Part shown: piece by piece, positions 46,346 to 56,132 of the stretch
Layout: every line of letters starts with the position of its first letter
How positions within the stretch are numbered: the first letter of the stretch is position 1
Assembly: GCA_905221125.1 (NCBI GenBank)
Contig: CAJNBY010000001.1
Location: 124,001-188,000 of the forward strand
Direction: 5' to 3'
Source of the DNA: a bacterium
Lineage (GTDB): Bacteria; Bacillota; Bacilli; Lactobacillales; Streptococcaceae
DNA length: 64,000 nt
Notes under the pieces: model-generated
Told to the model about the DNA's origin: nothing
What the model saw: the letters and a program-made list of their open reading frames with translations, nothing else
The model's database searches: none
Translations under genes and position numbers: made by a program

Positions 46346-46371
46346 ATTATATCATATTTCAAGCGTTTTCA
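46346..46371 (-). promoter_or_regulatory. YesLMN-like operon promoter with cre-like site
   Basis: TATAAT (46346-46351) with TGA before it. TGAAAACGCTTGAA (46358-46371) lies at the -35 region and matches the cre consensus except one position (A for C). CcpA repression in glucose is inferred. Confidence 0.6.
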
Positions 46372-46388
46372 AAAAATTCTAGTGCCCA

Positions 46389-46417
46389 TTTACAATCCCA
46401 TCAAACCGTGGTACAAT
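46389..46417 (+). promoter_or_regulatory. Promoter of ECF S-component gene
   Basis: TTTACA (46389-46394), 17-nt spacer, TACAAT (46412-46417) with TGG before the -10. Confidence 0.65.
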
Positions 46418-46450
46418 GAGAATTGTGAAAAAATTATCAGGAGACAATTC

Positions 46451-47020
46451 ATGAAGAAATCTATCTTAACTACACTGCTTTTTGCAGTTCTTTACTTCCT
46501 CTCCATGGGGATTGGTGTCCTTTTGGGCAATCTCTTTGACCAAACTGGAAACATGTTTTATGCGCCTGCCTTTACTGCCCTTGTCGGCGGTAGCGTCTAT
46601 ATGATTCTAATCGCAAAAGTTCCGCGTTTTGGAGCCATTACCACTATCGGCCTTGTTATCGCCCTCTTTTTCTTGGGAACTAAACACGGTGCCGGGGCCT
46701 TCCTTCCTGGAATTATCTGTGGTCTCCTAGCAGATGCAGTAGCTAGCCTCGGAAAATACAAGGACCAAACAAAGAACTTCCTTTCTTTCATTCTCTTTGC
46801 CTTTAGCTCAACAGGACCAATCTTGCTTATGTGGATTGCACCCAAAGCCTATATGGCTACCCTTCTGGCAAGAGGAAAATCCCAAGAATATATCGACCGT
46901 ATCATGGTCGCGCCAAATCCTGGAACCATCCTTCTATTTGTTGCAAGTGTAGTCATCGGAGCCCTATTGGGTGCCTTGATTGGACAAGCCTTGAGTAAAA
47001 AATTTGCGCAGAAAATCTAG
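46451..47020 (+). CDS. MptD/Trep_Strep-family ECF transporter S component
   Basis: 189 aa from MKKSILTTLLFAVLYFLSMG (AGGAG upstream). About five hydrophobic helices; begins like the MptD family putative ECF S component. It would bind a vitamin-like substrate with a shared EcfAA'T module encoded elsewhere. Substrate unknown. Confidence 0.75.
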   Translation: MKKSILTTLLFAVLYFLSMGIGVLLGNLFDQTGNMFYAPAFTALVGGSVYMILIAKVPRFGAITTIGLVIALFFLGTKHGAGAFLPGIICGLLADAVASLGKYKDQTKNFLSFILFAFSSTGPILLMWIAPKAYMATLLARGKSQEYIDRIMVAPNPGTILLFVASVVIGALLGALIGQALSKKFAQKI

Positions 47021-47025
47021 TCAAT

Positions 47026-47052
47026 AAAAAAGAGCCAGACGGCTCTTTTTTA
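47026..47052 (+). terminator. Terminator of ECF S-component gene
   Basis: AAAAAAGAGCC - AGAC - GGCTCTTTTTT, 11-bp stem with T-run. Confidence 0.9.
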
Positions 47053-47060
47053 TTTATGAC

Positions 47061-47281
47061 TCAAGACTTAGTCAAGAAATCTCCCAAGAATTGGATTGCA
47101 AAGATAATCAAAATGATAATGATGGTTGCCAAGATAGTTACATCGTGATTGTAGCGATTAAATCCATAAGCAATGGCTACGTTACCGATACCACCAGCTC
47201 CAACCGCACCAGCCATAGCTGTTTCTCCAACAAGAGAAATCAAGGTCACAGTCGTCACACGAATCAAGTCTGGAAGACCTC
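47061..47281 (-). pseudogene. metI: 3' fragment of metI (duplicated)
   Basis: Encodes the last third of the MetI permease (RVTTVTLISLVGETAMAGAVG...), nearly identical to the intact copy at 49730-50422. By eye about a dozen substitutions in 220 bp, plus a 1-nt deletion near the end that replaces the terminal KLSHK. Homology stops abruptly at 47281/47282. No start region, so it is a remnant. Confidence 0.88.
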
Positions 47282-47303
47282 TAGTAAGCCTGAGCTTCCT
47301 AGG

Positions 47304-48548
47304 TTAAAATTTTTTACCTGAAAAACTTCTTTTTTCTAGGGATAAAATGAGCCCTATCACACTCACTACCAAAAACACCCACCAACAAAGCCTGATATCT
47401 TGTAAAGCTAAGAAGGAAAATACAGACATTCCCAAGGGTAATGTTAGGGAAAAAATCATACTCAAGAGATTATTACTTCTAGCTAATACATCCGCGCTCA
47501 AATTAGACAGTAACAAAGTATCTAATTTAGGCATTGATTTCGACATCAAATACATGACAAAGGCTAAGCAGGCAACACCTACTAGAGGAGAAAACTCTAA
47601 AATATTAGCAGTAGCCAACAAGACAAACAGAATTGCATTAAGCGATAACAAGCTTGAAAAAGACAATTTACCAAAATAATCATGGGGAGTTAGGCTACCA
47701 AGAATAGCTCCTCCCAAGCTAACACATTCAATTAAAAATAGGGATTGAGCATAGCTGAGATGATAGATAGTATGGTCTAATAAGTAAAAGTGATAAATAC
47801 CTCCAACAGCTCCTCCCAAAGTATTCATCACCAAAATGACAAGGATCATTTTAAACAAAGATTTACTTTCTCTCTGTCTAAATATGTCATCCATGTCCGT
47901 ATAGATTGCCTTAACTTGTTGAAGTAAACTAATCGACTTATCCTCTACACTTACAGACAAATGCGTCAATTCTCTTCTATTTTTGAACAAAATGAGGGAA
48001 GATAGTAAAAAGAAACCAGCATTCACAATTGCAACAAAAGAAAAATTTTGATGGCTGGTTGTGAGTAACCACACTCCTAAGGCTTGACCTCCTAGATTTG
48101 ATAAATAGGAAACAAACTGAGTAAAGGAATAAGCTTCATAGAGCCTATCTTCTGAAATATTATGCTGGATAATCGGCATACGCAGGCCTGCTGTATAATC
48201 TGATAAAATATCCGAACAGATATTAACCATACAGATAAAAGCAAACGTTACGAAGTTCCGGTCATGAATCACACTAGCAATCAAAAGAAATAGCAGACTT
48301 TGCACACAACCAACCCAGATAATTGTCCCTGCTTTATTCCGAGTATGATCAGCCTTCATCCCAACATAGAAAGTAAATAGGAAAGGTAAAATCGTAATCA
48401 TATTCGCCATAAATACTGCTATATTTTTAAAGGGTAGACTCGCAGCATAAACGATAAATACCAGATTATAAATATAAGCTCCACTTGAGCTCAAAAACCT
48501 TGATAAGGTAAGTATTCTAAATAAATGGTGGTTTAAGAATAGTTTCAT
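47304..48548 (-). CDS. MFS transporter
   Basis: 414 aa with about 12 hydrophobic helices. Cytoplasmic loop after helix 2 is GMKADHTRNKAG, the MFS motif A variant, and a central loop lies at about 195-230. Resembles MFS_3-type drug/enterobactin exporters; substrate unknown. It is downstream of the Rgg regulator across a terminator, so the regulator probably controls it. Confidence 0.82.
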   Translation of the reverse strand: MKLFLNHHLFRILTLSRFLSSSGAYIYNLVFIVYAASLPFKNIAVFMANMITILPFLFTFYVGMKADHTRNKAGTIIWVGCVQSLLFLLIASVIHDRNFVTFAFICMVNICSDILSDYTAGLRMPIIQHNISEDRLYEAYSFTQFVSYLSNLGGQALGVWLLTTSHQNFSFVAIVNAGFFLLSSLILFKNRRELTHLSVSVEDKSISLLQQVKAIYTDMDDIFRQRESKSLFKMILVILVMNTLGGAVGGIYHFYLLDHTIYHLSYAQSLFLIECVSLGGAILGSLTPHDYFGKLSFSSLLSLNAILFVLLATANILEFSPLVGVACLAFVMYLMSKSMPKLDTLLLSNLSADVLARSNNLLSMIFSLTLPLGMSVFSFLALQDIRLCWWVFLVVSVIGLILSLEKRSFSGKKF

Positions 48549-48598
48549 AACAAGCCTTTCTCACATTTCAAATAGTATTCTATTGAATCCAGTCTAAC

Positions 48599-48625
48599 AA
48601 AAAAAGCGGGACTCCCCACTTTTTT
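48599..48625. terminator. Terminator between rgg and MFS gene
   Basis: AAAAAAAGCGGG - ACTC - CCCACTTTTTT with one wobble pair; A/T-runs on both sides, so usable in either direction. On the minus strand it follows rgg. Confidence 0.8.
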
Positions 48626-48730
48626 GTAATATTTTTTTTGCAAATAGAAACTCTAGCGCCTAGAAACTACTAATTATCAATCCACCTACAAGCCTATTTA
48701 TTTTTCGTCAATCGATGTAATGAGAATATA

Positions 48731-49600
48731 TTACAAATCTTCATTTGAGAGCTGATTTGCAAAATAGTTTTCATAATATCTTGCACCATCTATATACTCT
48801 AAATCTTGTAAGATTGTAATGCCTCTCTGGATTTTTTCAAGACCCTTATTTTTTACTTTAAAAATAGTATCATAATACCCTTTAGCAATCATATAAATAA
48901 TTTTAAGATAGGCTTCAGACTCTGGCAATTCTCGTTTTTCAATCTGAAAAACAAAATAGTCTGCTTTTAATTTATCCTTTTCCTCTATTGCTTTAAAGAG
49001 TCCATTAATCAAAATGGTATCAATACCGACTTTGTTACTAGGTAAGGAGCCTAATAAATCTGTCTTTTGTAGCATCTCCCTAGAATATTTAAAATAGAGG
49101 GGCAGAGGGAACAAAGTAGAAATCGTTGAAAATAATTCCAATTCATAATTTCCCCAGATATCAATAGTAAAAAAATAGTCATAGAGAAAAGTCAGTTCTT
49201 CATCCGTTGCCCTTATCTCTGAATCAAAAAACACGAGAAGGCTTTTGATACGAATCATTTGAAAGAGATAGCTTTTTTTAGCACTTAATCTGTACTTTTG
49301 AGTCGTCTCTTCATATAAGGATTGGAGAGAATCAATTCCTTCTCTGTCATATAAATCCCAAAGATTTTCTTGAAAATCCAAAACCTTTTTCTGAGAAAAA
49401 CCACGTACCAAGTACATAAATTCATTCAAATCAGAGTGGATATTATCTAAGGCAGTAATCAATTTCATAGATGATAAGTCTGCTTCTCCACGCTCAAATT
49501 TGCTCAGCATGGAATAAGTAAACTCTCCTCCTGTCGCCTCCTGTAGGGATACATTCCGACTCTTTCTCAATTCTTTAAAAACTTCTCCCAGATTTTGCAT
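48731..49600 (-). CDS. Rgg/MutR-family transcriptional regulator
   Basis: 289 aa from MQNLGEVFKELRKSRNVSLQEA (ATG 49598-49600; GGGGAG upstream). N-terminal XRE HTH (about 4-60), then a helical repeat (TPR-like) peptide-binding domain. Such regulators usually sense a short hydrophobic peptide; no SHP gene is visible beside it on either strand, so it may be an orphan or respond in trans. Confidence 0.9.
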   Translation of the reverse strand: MQNLGEVFKELRKSRNVSLQEATGGEFTYSMLSKFERGEADLSSMKLITALDNIHSDLNEFMYLVRGFSQKKVLDFQENLWDLYDREGIDSLQSLYEETTQKYRLSAKKSYLFQMIRIKSLLVFFDSEIRATDEELTFLYDYFFTIDIWGNYELELFSTISTLFPLPLYFKYSREMLQKTDLLGSLPSNKVGIDTILINGLFKAIEEKDKLKADYFVFQIEKRELPESEAYLKIIYMIAKGYYDTIFKVKNKGLEKIQRGITILQDLEYIDGARYYENYFANQLSNEDL

Positions 49601-49620
49601 ATTGACTCCCCACAATTCTT

Positions 49621-49671
49621 AATTCTCTAACTCGTAAAAGTAACGACTGATAGTAGCTAGTACAGAGAATT
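49621..49671 (-). promoter_or_regulatory. Dyad upstream of rgg
   Basis: AATTCTCT (49621-49628) and AGAGAATT (49664-49671), perfect 8-bp arms, 35 bp apart. Lies 20 bp before the ATG. Possible autoregulatory operator. Confidence 0.4.
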
Positions 49672-49729
49672 TTAAGTCTTAGCTATACCTCAAACTCCTA
49701 TGAATGATGTATAGATTGCCTTGTACTTT

Positions 49730-50422
49730 TTATTTATGACTCAATTTCTTGGTCAAGAAATCTCCCAAGAATTGGATTGCAAAGATAATCAAAATGATAA
49801 TGATGGTTGCCAAGATGGTCACATCGTGATTGTAGCGGTTAAATCCATAAGCGATAGCTACGTTACCGATACCACCAGCTCCAACTGCCCCCGCCATAGC
49901 TGTTTCCCCAACAAGGGAAATCAAGGTCACAGTCGTCACACGAATCAAATCTGGAAGACCTTCTGATAGGTAAACACCCACGATGTCCCAGAAAGTCGCT
50001 CCGCTCGCTTGAGCCGCCTCAATGACACCACCATCTAACTCAGCCAAGACCACCTGTACCTGACGGGCAAAGAAGGCAAAGACTGCAAATGAAAGTGGCA
50101 CAAGAGCTGCATTTGGCCCGATGCTCGTCTTCACAATCAAGTGAGAGAGTGGCGACATGATTGCTAAGAGGATGATGAAAGGAACCGCACGGAAAATAGA
50201 GGTAATCTTGTCTAAAATCCAGAAAACAACTTTATTTTCCAAGACACCACCTGGCGCTGTCAAGACAAGGAAGAGACCTGCCACTAGACCCAAGAACCCT
50301 CCGATGATGAAGGAAAGAACTGTCATATAAAGAGTTAGATAGATGGCTGTTCCCCAGCCTGCTTGACCAGCCCAGCCCATTTTATAGACATTTGGTAAAT
50401 AGGTTTGAATCAATGATTCCAT
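49730..50422 (-). CDS. metI: Methionine ABC transporter permease
   Basis: 230 aa, about five helices. BPD_transp EAA-like loop EAAQASGATFWDIVGVYLSEGLPDLIRV (about 135-162). Imports D/L-methionine with MetN and MetQ. Two nt after metN. Its 3' third is duplicated at 47061-47281. Confidence 0.95.
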   Translation of the reverse strand: MESLIQTYLPNVYKMGWAGQAGWGTAIYLTLYMTVLSFIIGGFLGLVAGLFLVLTAPGGVLENKVVFWILDKITSIFRAVPFIILLAIMSPLSHLIVKTSIGPNAALVPLSFAVFAFFARQVQVVLAELDGGVIEAAQASGATFWDIVGVYLSEGLPDLIRVTTVTLISLVGETAMAGAVGAGGIGNVAIAYGFNRYNHDVTILATIIIILIIFAIQFLGDFLTKKLSHK

Positions 50423-50423
50423 C

Positions 50424-51485
50424 TTACTGTCCTCCCTTCAATACTTTTAGCTGCACACCTGCTTGACGAATGGCTTCTTGGGCACCTGCTAGTGCTGCTT
50501 TTTCACCTGACAAGACCACAACCAATTCTCCAACAGGAGTGCCGTCGAGGATTTCGATATTTCCATAGAGAATATTAGCTGTTACTTGGTAATGCTTGTA
50601 CAATTCATTCAAAAGTGGCTCGTCTGTTGAAGCACCTGCATACTTGAGTTGTACCAAGAGACTGTTTTCAGACAAGTGTTCCACGATTTCTTGCTTCTCA
50701 ATCTTGACCATGGCTTCATCAATACCTGTTGCTGTTGAGATAAAGTCTTGGGTCAAAGGTTGTTTAGGGTCTGAGAAGATTTCGAGGACACTCCCCTCTT
50801 CAATCAAATGTCCATCCTGCATAACTGCCACACGGTTGGCAATGTCTTTGACAATCTGCATTTCGTGTGTAATCAAGACAACCGTCAAGCCTAATTTTTG
50901 GTTCAAATCTTGCAACAATGCCAAAATCTGCTTGGTTGTCTTCGGGTCAAGGGCAGAAGTTGACTCATCTGAAATCAAGATTTTTGGATCATTGGCCAAG
51001 GCACGCGCAATGGCCACACGCTGTTTTTGCCCTCCTGATAGCTGTGAAGGATAGTTTTCAGCACGATCTGCCAAGCCGACCAAGTCCAACAACTTAGCTA
51101 CTTTAGCTTTCTTTTCTTCCTTGCTGAGTCCAGAGTGTTTAAGGGCAAAGGCTACATTCTCCTCTGCTGTCTTTTGACTCATCAGGTTAAAATGCTGGAA
51201 AATCATCCCGATATCCTGACGTTTACGACGCAACTGCTCTGCCGTCAAGGTCACCTTGCCATCAAAAATCACATCGTCGTCAATGGTAATTTTTCCTGCA
51301 GATGGTTTTTGCAAGAGGTTAATCACCCGTACAAGGGTTGATTTCCCTGCTCCAGAATATCCAACAATTCCGTAGATATCCCCTTCTTGGATGTGAATAG
51401 TCACATCCTTGACCGCTGTGATGGTTCTCTTCTTCTGATGAAAAGTCACATCAATCTGATCTAACTTGATAATATCTCTACTCAT
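50424..51485 (-). CDS. metN: Methionine ABC transporter ATP-binding protein
   Basis: 353 aa. Walker [10 protein letters not shown] (about 42-50), signature [15 protein letters not shown], Walker B ILISDEST, and a C-terminal NIL/ACT-like domain (about 270-353) that gives feedback inhibition by methionine in E. coli. Overlaps the M20 gene by 8 nt. Confidence 0.95.
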   Translation of the reverse strand: MSRDIIKLDQIDVTFHQKKRTITAVKDVTIHIQEGDIYGIVGYSGAGKSTLVRVINLLQKPSAGKITIDDDVIFDGKVTLTAEQLRRKRQDIGMIFQHFNLMSQKTAEENVAFALKHSGLSKEEKKAKVAKLLDLVGLADRAENYPSQLSGGQKQRVAIARALANDPKILISDESTSALDPKTTKQILALLQDLNQKLGLTVVLITHEMQIVKDIANRVAVMQDGHLIEEGSVLEIFSDPKQPLTQDFISTATGIDEAMVKIEKQEIVEHLSENSLLVQLKYAGASTDEPLLNELYKHYQVTANILYGNIEILDGTPVGELVVVLSGEKAALAGAQEAIRQAGVQLKVLKGGQ

Positions 51486-52851
51486 AGCTTCTAATCAGCT
51501 CCTCTACTAATTCAATATGGGTGTAGTAATCGGCGATTCGCACATTTTCATCTCCACCGTGGTCTCGGCTATTGGCATTTCCTAGACCGAAGGCTACCAT
51601 AGGCACCTCTAGGGCATCAAAGACCGTATGCATAGGCCCTGTCCCCGCTGTTGTCGGCAAGACTGAAACGCCCTGTGGATAGAATTTCTTGGCCAACTCG
51701 ATGACGTTGAGAATGGCTGGCGCGCTCATATCGCTTCGATAGCTCATCTCTCCCAAGGTATAGTATAATTCTACCTTATCAAAGCCATTTTTGTCTAGCT
51801 GTTTCCGAATTTTTTCCAGAACATCATGCGGTTCTAAGCCAGGAACCAAACGAACTTCTAACTTGGCACTAGCTTCTGCTGGCAAAATCGTTTTAACTCC
51901 TTGTCCTTGATAGCCTGACTGAATCCCTTCGATATTAAGAGCTGGCTCGAAAAAGAAACGTTTTAGGAAGGCTGCACGGTCCTCTTGTAAGAGAGGTAAT
52001 TCCAAACCATAAATCTGACTGATTTCCCCCGGATTTCGTTGGGCGTAAGTATCCACCAAGGCCAATTCCCGTTCATTTGGCTCTTGTACCTCTTCGTACA
52101 AGCCTTCAACCAAGATACGGCCATCTGCAGCGCGAAGAGACTGTAAAGCTTGAAGGAGATACCAAGGAGCTGATTCCACAACCCCACCATAACTAGAGTG
52201 GATATCCACATCAGCACTTTTTACCTTGGCATCAAAGGTCACAATACCCTTGTTTCCACCAGAAATTTCCAACTGTTCCAAGGCATTTTTAGTCCCTTGT
52301 TCCCAGACCAACAAATCCGCCCCACGGAGTTTGTCCGCATGTTTTTCCAGATACTTATCTAGGTCTGTCGAAGCCGATTCCTCCGCCCCCTCCATGATAA
52401 AACTGATATTGACAGGCAAATCATCATGGTGCTGCATATATTTTCTCAAAGCACTCAAACGAGCCGTAATATGACCCTTGTCATCGTCAACCCCACGCCC
52501 ATACATGAAGCCATTGCGGACTGAAAGAGTAAAAGGATCCTCTGTCCACACCTGATCCCCGTCCGCTGGCACAGTGTCATAGTGGTTATAGAAAATCAAG
52601 GTCTTGGCATCTGGGCGCGAACTCTTGAAATGTGCCATGACAAAAGGCGCCGTATAAGTCTCATCAATCTCCACTTCAGCCCCAACACGCTTGAAAATCT
52701 CACCCAGATAATTTGCGACTTCCTTAAGTCCAATCTGCTGGGCAAAGACTGATTTCTTAGAAATCAAGGTACGCAAAACCTCAAAATAATGCTGGGCTAC
52801 ATGATCCTTTTCAAATTTTTCAATCTGTTCTTGTTCGCTAGGAAAAACCAT
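51478..52851 (-). CDS. M20 family metallopeptidase
   Basis: 457 aa. Metal ligands: [30 protein letters not shown] (catalytic Glu then ligand Glu) and late His RDHGGDENV. Probably a dipeptidase or carboxypeptidase. Lying between metQ and metN suggests that it frees methionine or other residues from peptides; specific substrate unknown. Confidence 0.9.
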   Translation of the reverse strand: MVFPSEQEQIEKFEKDHVAQHYFEVLRTLISKKSVFAQQIGLKEVANYLGEIFKRVGAEVEIDETYTAPFVMAHFKSSRPDAKTLIFYNHYDTVPADGDQVWTEDPFTLSVRNGFMYGRGVDDDKGHITARLSALRKYMQHHDDLPVNISFIMEGAEESASTDLDKYLEKHADKLRGADLLVWEQGTKNALEQLEISGGNKGIVTFDAKVKSADVDIHSSYGGVVESAPWYLLQALQSLRAADGRILVEGLYEEVQEPNERELALVDTYAQRNPGEISQIYGLELPLLQEDRAAFLKRFFFEPALNIEGIQSGYQGQGVKTILPAEASAKLEVRLVPGLEPHDVLEKIRKQLDKNGFDKVELYYTLGEMSYRSDMSAPAILNVIELAKKFYPQGVSVLPTTAGTGPMHTVFDALEVPMVAFGLGNANSRDHGGDENVRIADYYTHIELVEELIRSYE

Positions 52852-52947
52852 ATTCTCTCTACCTTTCTATGAACTACTCTTCCTGACAATCCATGCTCTA
52901 TACAAAAGCAAGAGGTGGAATTCTCTCTCCCACCTCCCTGTTTCTTA

Positions 52948-53802
52948 TTACCAAACTGGTTGATCCAAACCGTCTGATGTTTCTTCGATAACTTTTTTCA
53001 CTTCATCTGTATGGTAAGCTGCGATCACTTTCTTGATAGCATCAGCTTTTGGTGATGTTTCCCAATCTTTTTTCGCAACGATGATGTTGTACCATTGTTT
53101 TGAGTTTTCATCAGCTTGTTCTTTGAAGAGTGCTTTCTTGTAGTCCAATTTTGCTTCTGTAACGAAGGTATTGTTTACAACGGCAGCATCAACTGATGAC
53201 AATGAACGAGCTGTTTGGCTAGCGTCCAATTCAGTGATTTTCAAGTTCTTTGGATTTTCTTTGATGTTAGCAACTGTTGCAAGAGCAGTTCCTGAAACAT
53301 CCAATTTAATCAAGCCAGCTGATTGAAGCAAGTAAAGCGCACGGCTTTCGTTTGTAGCATCGTTTGGTACAGCGATTTCTCCGTTTGCTGGGATGTCTTC
53401 TACTTTAGTGTACTTGTTGTCACTTCCATTCAAACCTGAGTAAAGGCGGATTGGAGAGATGTAAGTATCTGCAATCGCTACAAGGTCTTTCCCGTTTTCT
53501 TTGTTCCAATTGTTCAAGAAGTTATAGTGTTGGAAAGCGTTCAAGTCTACTTCGCCATCAGCAGTTGCCTTGTTTGGTTGTGAGTAGTCTGTGAACTCTG
53601 TAAATTCCAAAGTGATACCGTCTTTTTTAACCAATTCTTGGATTTTGTCCCAACGTTTTTCTTCAGAACCGCTACGGTTAACAGTTGCGATTTTGATAGT
53701 TGTTGCATTGTCTGCTTTCTTTTCTGAGTTTCCGCAAGCTGCAAGAGCCAAACCTGCGACTGTAGCAAGGGCTGCTACACCAAGCCATTTTTTAATTTTC
53801 AT
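52948..53802 (-). CDS. metQ: Methionine-binding lipoprotein MetQ
   Basis: 284 aa NlpA/MetQ family. Signal peptide and lipobox LALAAC (Cys23). Motifs ALYLLQSAGLIKLD and AAVVNNTFVTEAKLD typify the family. First gene of metQ-M20-metN-metI. A perfect MET-box lies 83 bp upstream. Confidence 0.94.
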   Translation of the reverse strand: MKIKKWLGVAALATVAGLALAACGNSEKKADNATTIKIATVNRSGSEEKRWDKIQELVKKDGITLEFTEFTDYSQPNKATADGEVDLNAFQHYNFLNNWNKENGKDLVAIADTYISPIRLYSGLNGSDNKYTKVEDIPANGEIAVPNDATNESRALYLLQSAGLIKLDVSGTALATVANIKENPKNLKITELDASQTARSLSSVDAAVVNNTFVTEAKLDYKKALFKEQADENSKQWYNIIVAKKDWETSPKADAIKKVIAAYHTDEVKKVIEETSDGLDQPVW

Positions 53803-53884
53803 GATTCTTTCTCCTTAAAAATAATACCGTACTAGTATCTCACAATTTGTTTGATTTCACAAATTGTTATTATGTAGTCAGATA

Positions 53885-53901
53885 TATAGTTTAAAACTAT
53901 A
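53885..53901 (-). promoter_or_regulatory. MET-box (MtaR/MetR site)
   Basis: TATAGTTTTAAACTATA on the minus strand: 8-bp perfect arms around one base. It fits the published streptococcal MET-box TATAGTTTNAAACTATA from memory. Upstream of metQ. Confidence 0.85.
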
Positions 53902-53907
53902 TCCCTA

Positions 53908-53949
53908 AAAACTGAGAAATCATCCACCTTATGCAGAATGGATGATTTC
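53908..53949 (-). terminator. Terminator of amino-acid-binding protein gene
   Basis: On the minus strand GAAATCATCC (53940-53949), 15-nt loop, GGATGATTTC (53915-53924), then TCAGTTTTTAG. Confidence 0.75.
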
Positions 53950-53955
53950 AAAAAA

Positions 53956-54819
<864 letters not shown>

Positions 54820-54889
54820 TTAACAGAAAAAGAGCATTTACGCCATTATATGATATCTATCTCTGTGATAGGTTTTCTTTATGGCTGAT

Positions 54890-55213
54890 TTAAAAGACCA
54901 AACGCAAGACAGCAATCAAGACTACTCCAAAGAGAACTGTTCCGACTAGATTGCGATAACGAAAGGCTACCCAAGCCGTTGGAAAGACTGCTAAGAAGTC
55001 CAGCCATTTGATTTGAGGAAGGCTGCCAACCTTGCCTGTCACTACGCTTGACAGAATCAAGGCAAAGATAATGGAAACGGGCAAGAACTTCAAAAAACGT
55101 TCAACAATCGCAGGCAAACCCTTATACTTGACCAAGATGAAGGGAATCATACGGGGAATCCATGTCACCAAGCCAGAGAAAATAACGGCTAATAAAAGAT
55201 ACTTACTGACCAT
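54890..55213 (-). CDS. azlD: Branched-chain amino acid exporter subunit AzlD
   Basis: 107 aa, four helices. Contains TWIPRMIPFILVKYKGLPAIVERFLKFLPV and ends in WVAFRYRNLVGTVLFGVVLIAVLRLVF. Overlaps azlC by 11 nt; they form a two-component exporter. Confidence 0.92.
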   Translation of the reverse strand: MVSKYLLLAVIFSGLVTWIPRMIPFILVKYKGLPAIVERFLKFLPVSIIFALILSSVVTGKVGSLPQIKWLDFLAVFPTAWVAFRYRNLVGTVLFGVVLIAVLRLVF

Positions 55214-55898
55214 CTAAAATCACCCCCATGCTACAACCAAGTAGCGTCGCAAACAGAACAGCTAGTGACTGAGACACCACTGTCAAGAGTAAAAAGAAGG
55301 ACACCGCAACAACTGCTAGGATAATGAGCAGATTGCGGACTGGAATCCGTCTTTGCATAATCTGGAATTGCGAAGCAAAAATTCCGATGAACATCCCAAC
55401 AAGGGCAAAGTCTAAACCAAAGATTTCTGGATTTGGTAGCAGACCACCCAGAGCCGTTCCGACCACTGTCCCGACAAACCAAGCCACATAGCTGTTGAGA
55501 TTGTTCCCGTGCATCCACATCGGATTGACCTTGTCTGTATGGGCCAATTCGCCCATCAAAACGCCATAAGTCTCATCCGTCAAAAGGCTAGACATACCGA
55601 TATTTTGCCAGAGACTGGTATGACGGAAATAGGTTGACGCATGCAAGCTCAGCAAAAAGAGACGCAAATTGATCAGAAAAACCGTCATGGCAATAGCTGC
55701 CACAGGCGCCTGAACTGCAATCAGGGCTAACATGGCAAACTGGGCACTCCCAGCATAAACAAAGAGGCTCATCAGGCCCATCTCAACAGGTGTCACATAG
55801 GGCGCACCAATAATCCCACAGGCCAGTCCGATACTGATATAACCAAGGGCCGTTGGCATGGCTGCCTGCGCCCCCTCCCAAAATCCTTTTTCTTTCAT
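55203..55898 (-). CDS. azlC: Branched-chain amino acid exporter subunit AzlC
   Basis: 231 aa, about six to seven helices. GAQAAMPTALGYISIGLACGIIGA... and LLTDETYGVLM match AzlC/YgaZ proteins. Partners with AzlD. Confidence 0.93.
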   Translation of the reverse strand: MKEKGFWEGAQAAMPTALGYISIGLACGIIGAPYVTPVEMGLMSLFVYAGSAQFAMLALIAVQAPVAAIAMTVFLINLRLFLLSLHASTYFRHTSLWQNIGMSSLLTDETYGVLMGELAHTDKVNPMWMHGNNLNSYVAWFVGTVVGTALGGLLPNPEIFGLDFALVGMFIGIFASQFQIMQRRIPVRNLLIILAVVAVSFFLLLTVVSQSLAVLFATLLGCSMGVILDGQ

Positions 55899-55922
55899 CT
55901 TTCTCCTCGTATTGTCTTAATA

Positions 55923-56036
55923 ATACTCAATGAAAATCAAAGAGCAAACTAGAAAGCTAGCCGCAAGTTGCTCAAAACATTGTTTTGAGGTTGCAGATAG
56001 AAGCTGACGCGGTTTGAAGAGATTTTCGAAGAGTAT
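55923..56036 (+). repeat. Degenerate BOX element
   Basis: 114 bp with boxA, a partial boxB (CTCAAAACATTGTTTTGAGG) and a truncated boxC (GCTGACGCGGTTTGAAGAGATTTTCGAAGAGTAT). The BOX-A1R priming region is partly missing. Between azlC and tsaD. Confidence 0.85.
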
Positions 56037-56095
56037 AAGTAGGCTGAATCGGTTCCAGCCACAGCATGGACTATTATAACACATTCGGGAAAGAG

Positions 56096-56127
56096 AAAAA
56101 AGTCTGTTGATTGTAATCAGACAGACT
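56096..56127 (-). terminator. Terminator of tsaD operon
   Basis: On the minus strand AGTCTGT (56121-56127) ... ACAGACT (56101-56107), then TTTTTTCTC. Confidence 0.8.
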
Positions 56128-56132
56128 CCATT

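Larger units (their letters stand above)
47282..49729. other. rgg-MFS islet between metI 3' copies
   Basis: About 2.4 kb carrying an MFS transporter and an Rgg regulator, both on the minus strand, bounded by the metI fragment on the left and intact metI on the right. The segment is visibly more AT-rich. No transposase, integrase or inverted ends seen. The diverged repeat suggests acquisition by homologous recombination with a related metI locus rather than transposition. Confidence 0.75.

Noticed and set aside
47282..49729. Possible insertion sequence
   Set aside because: No transposase, terminal inverted repeats or short exact target duplication; the flanks are diverged metI copies.
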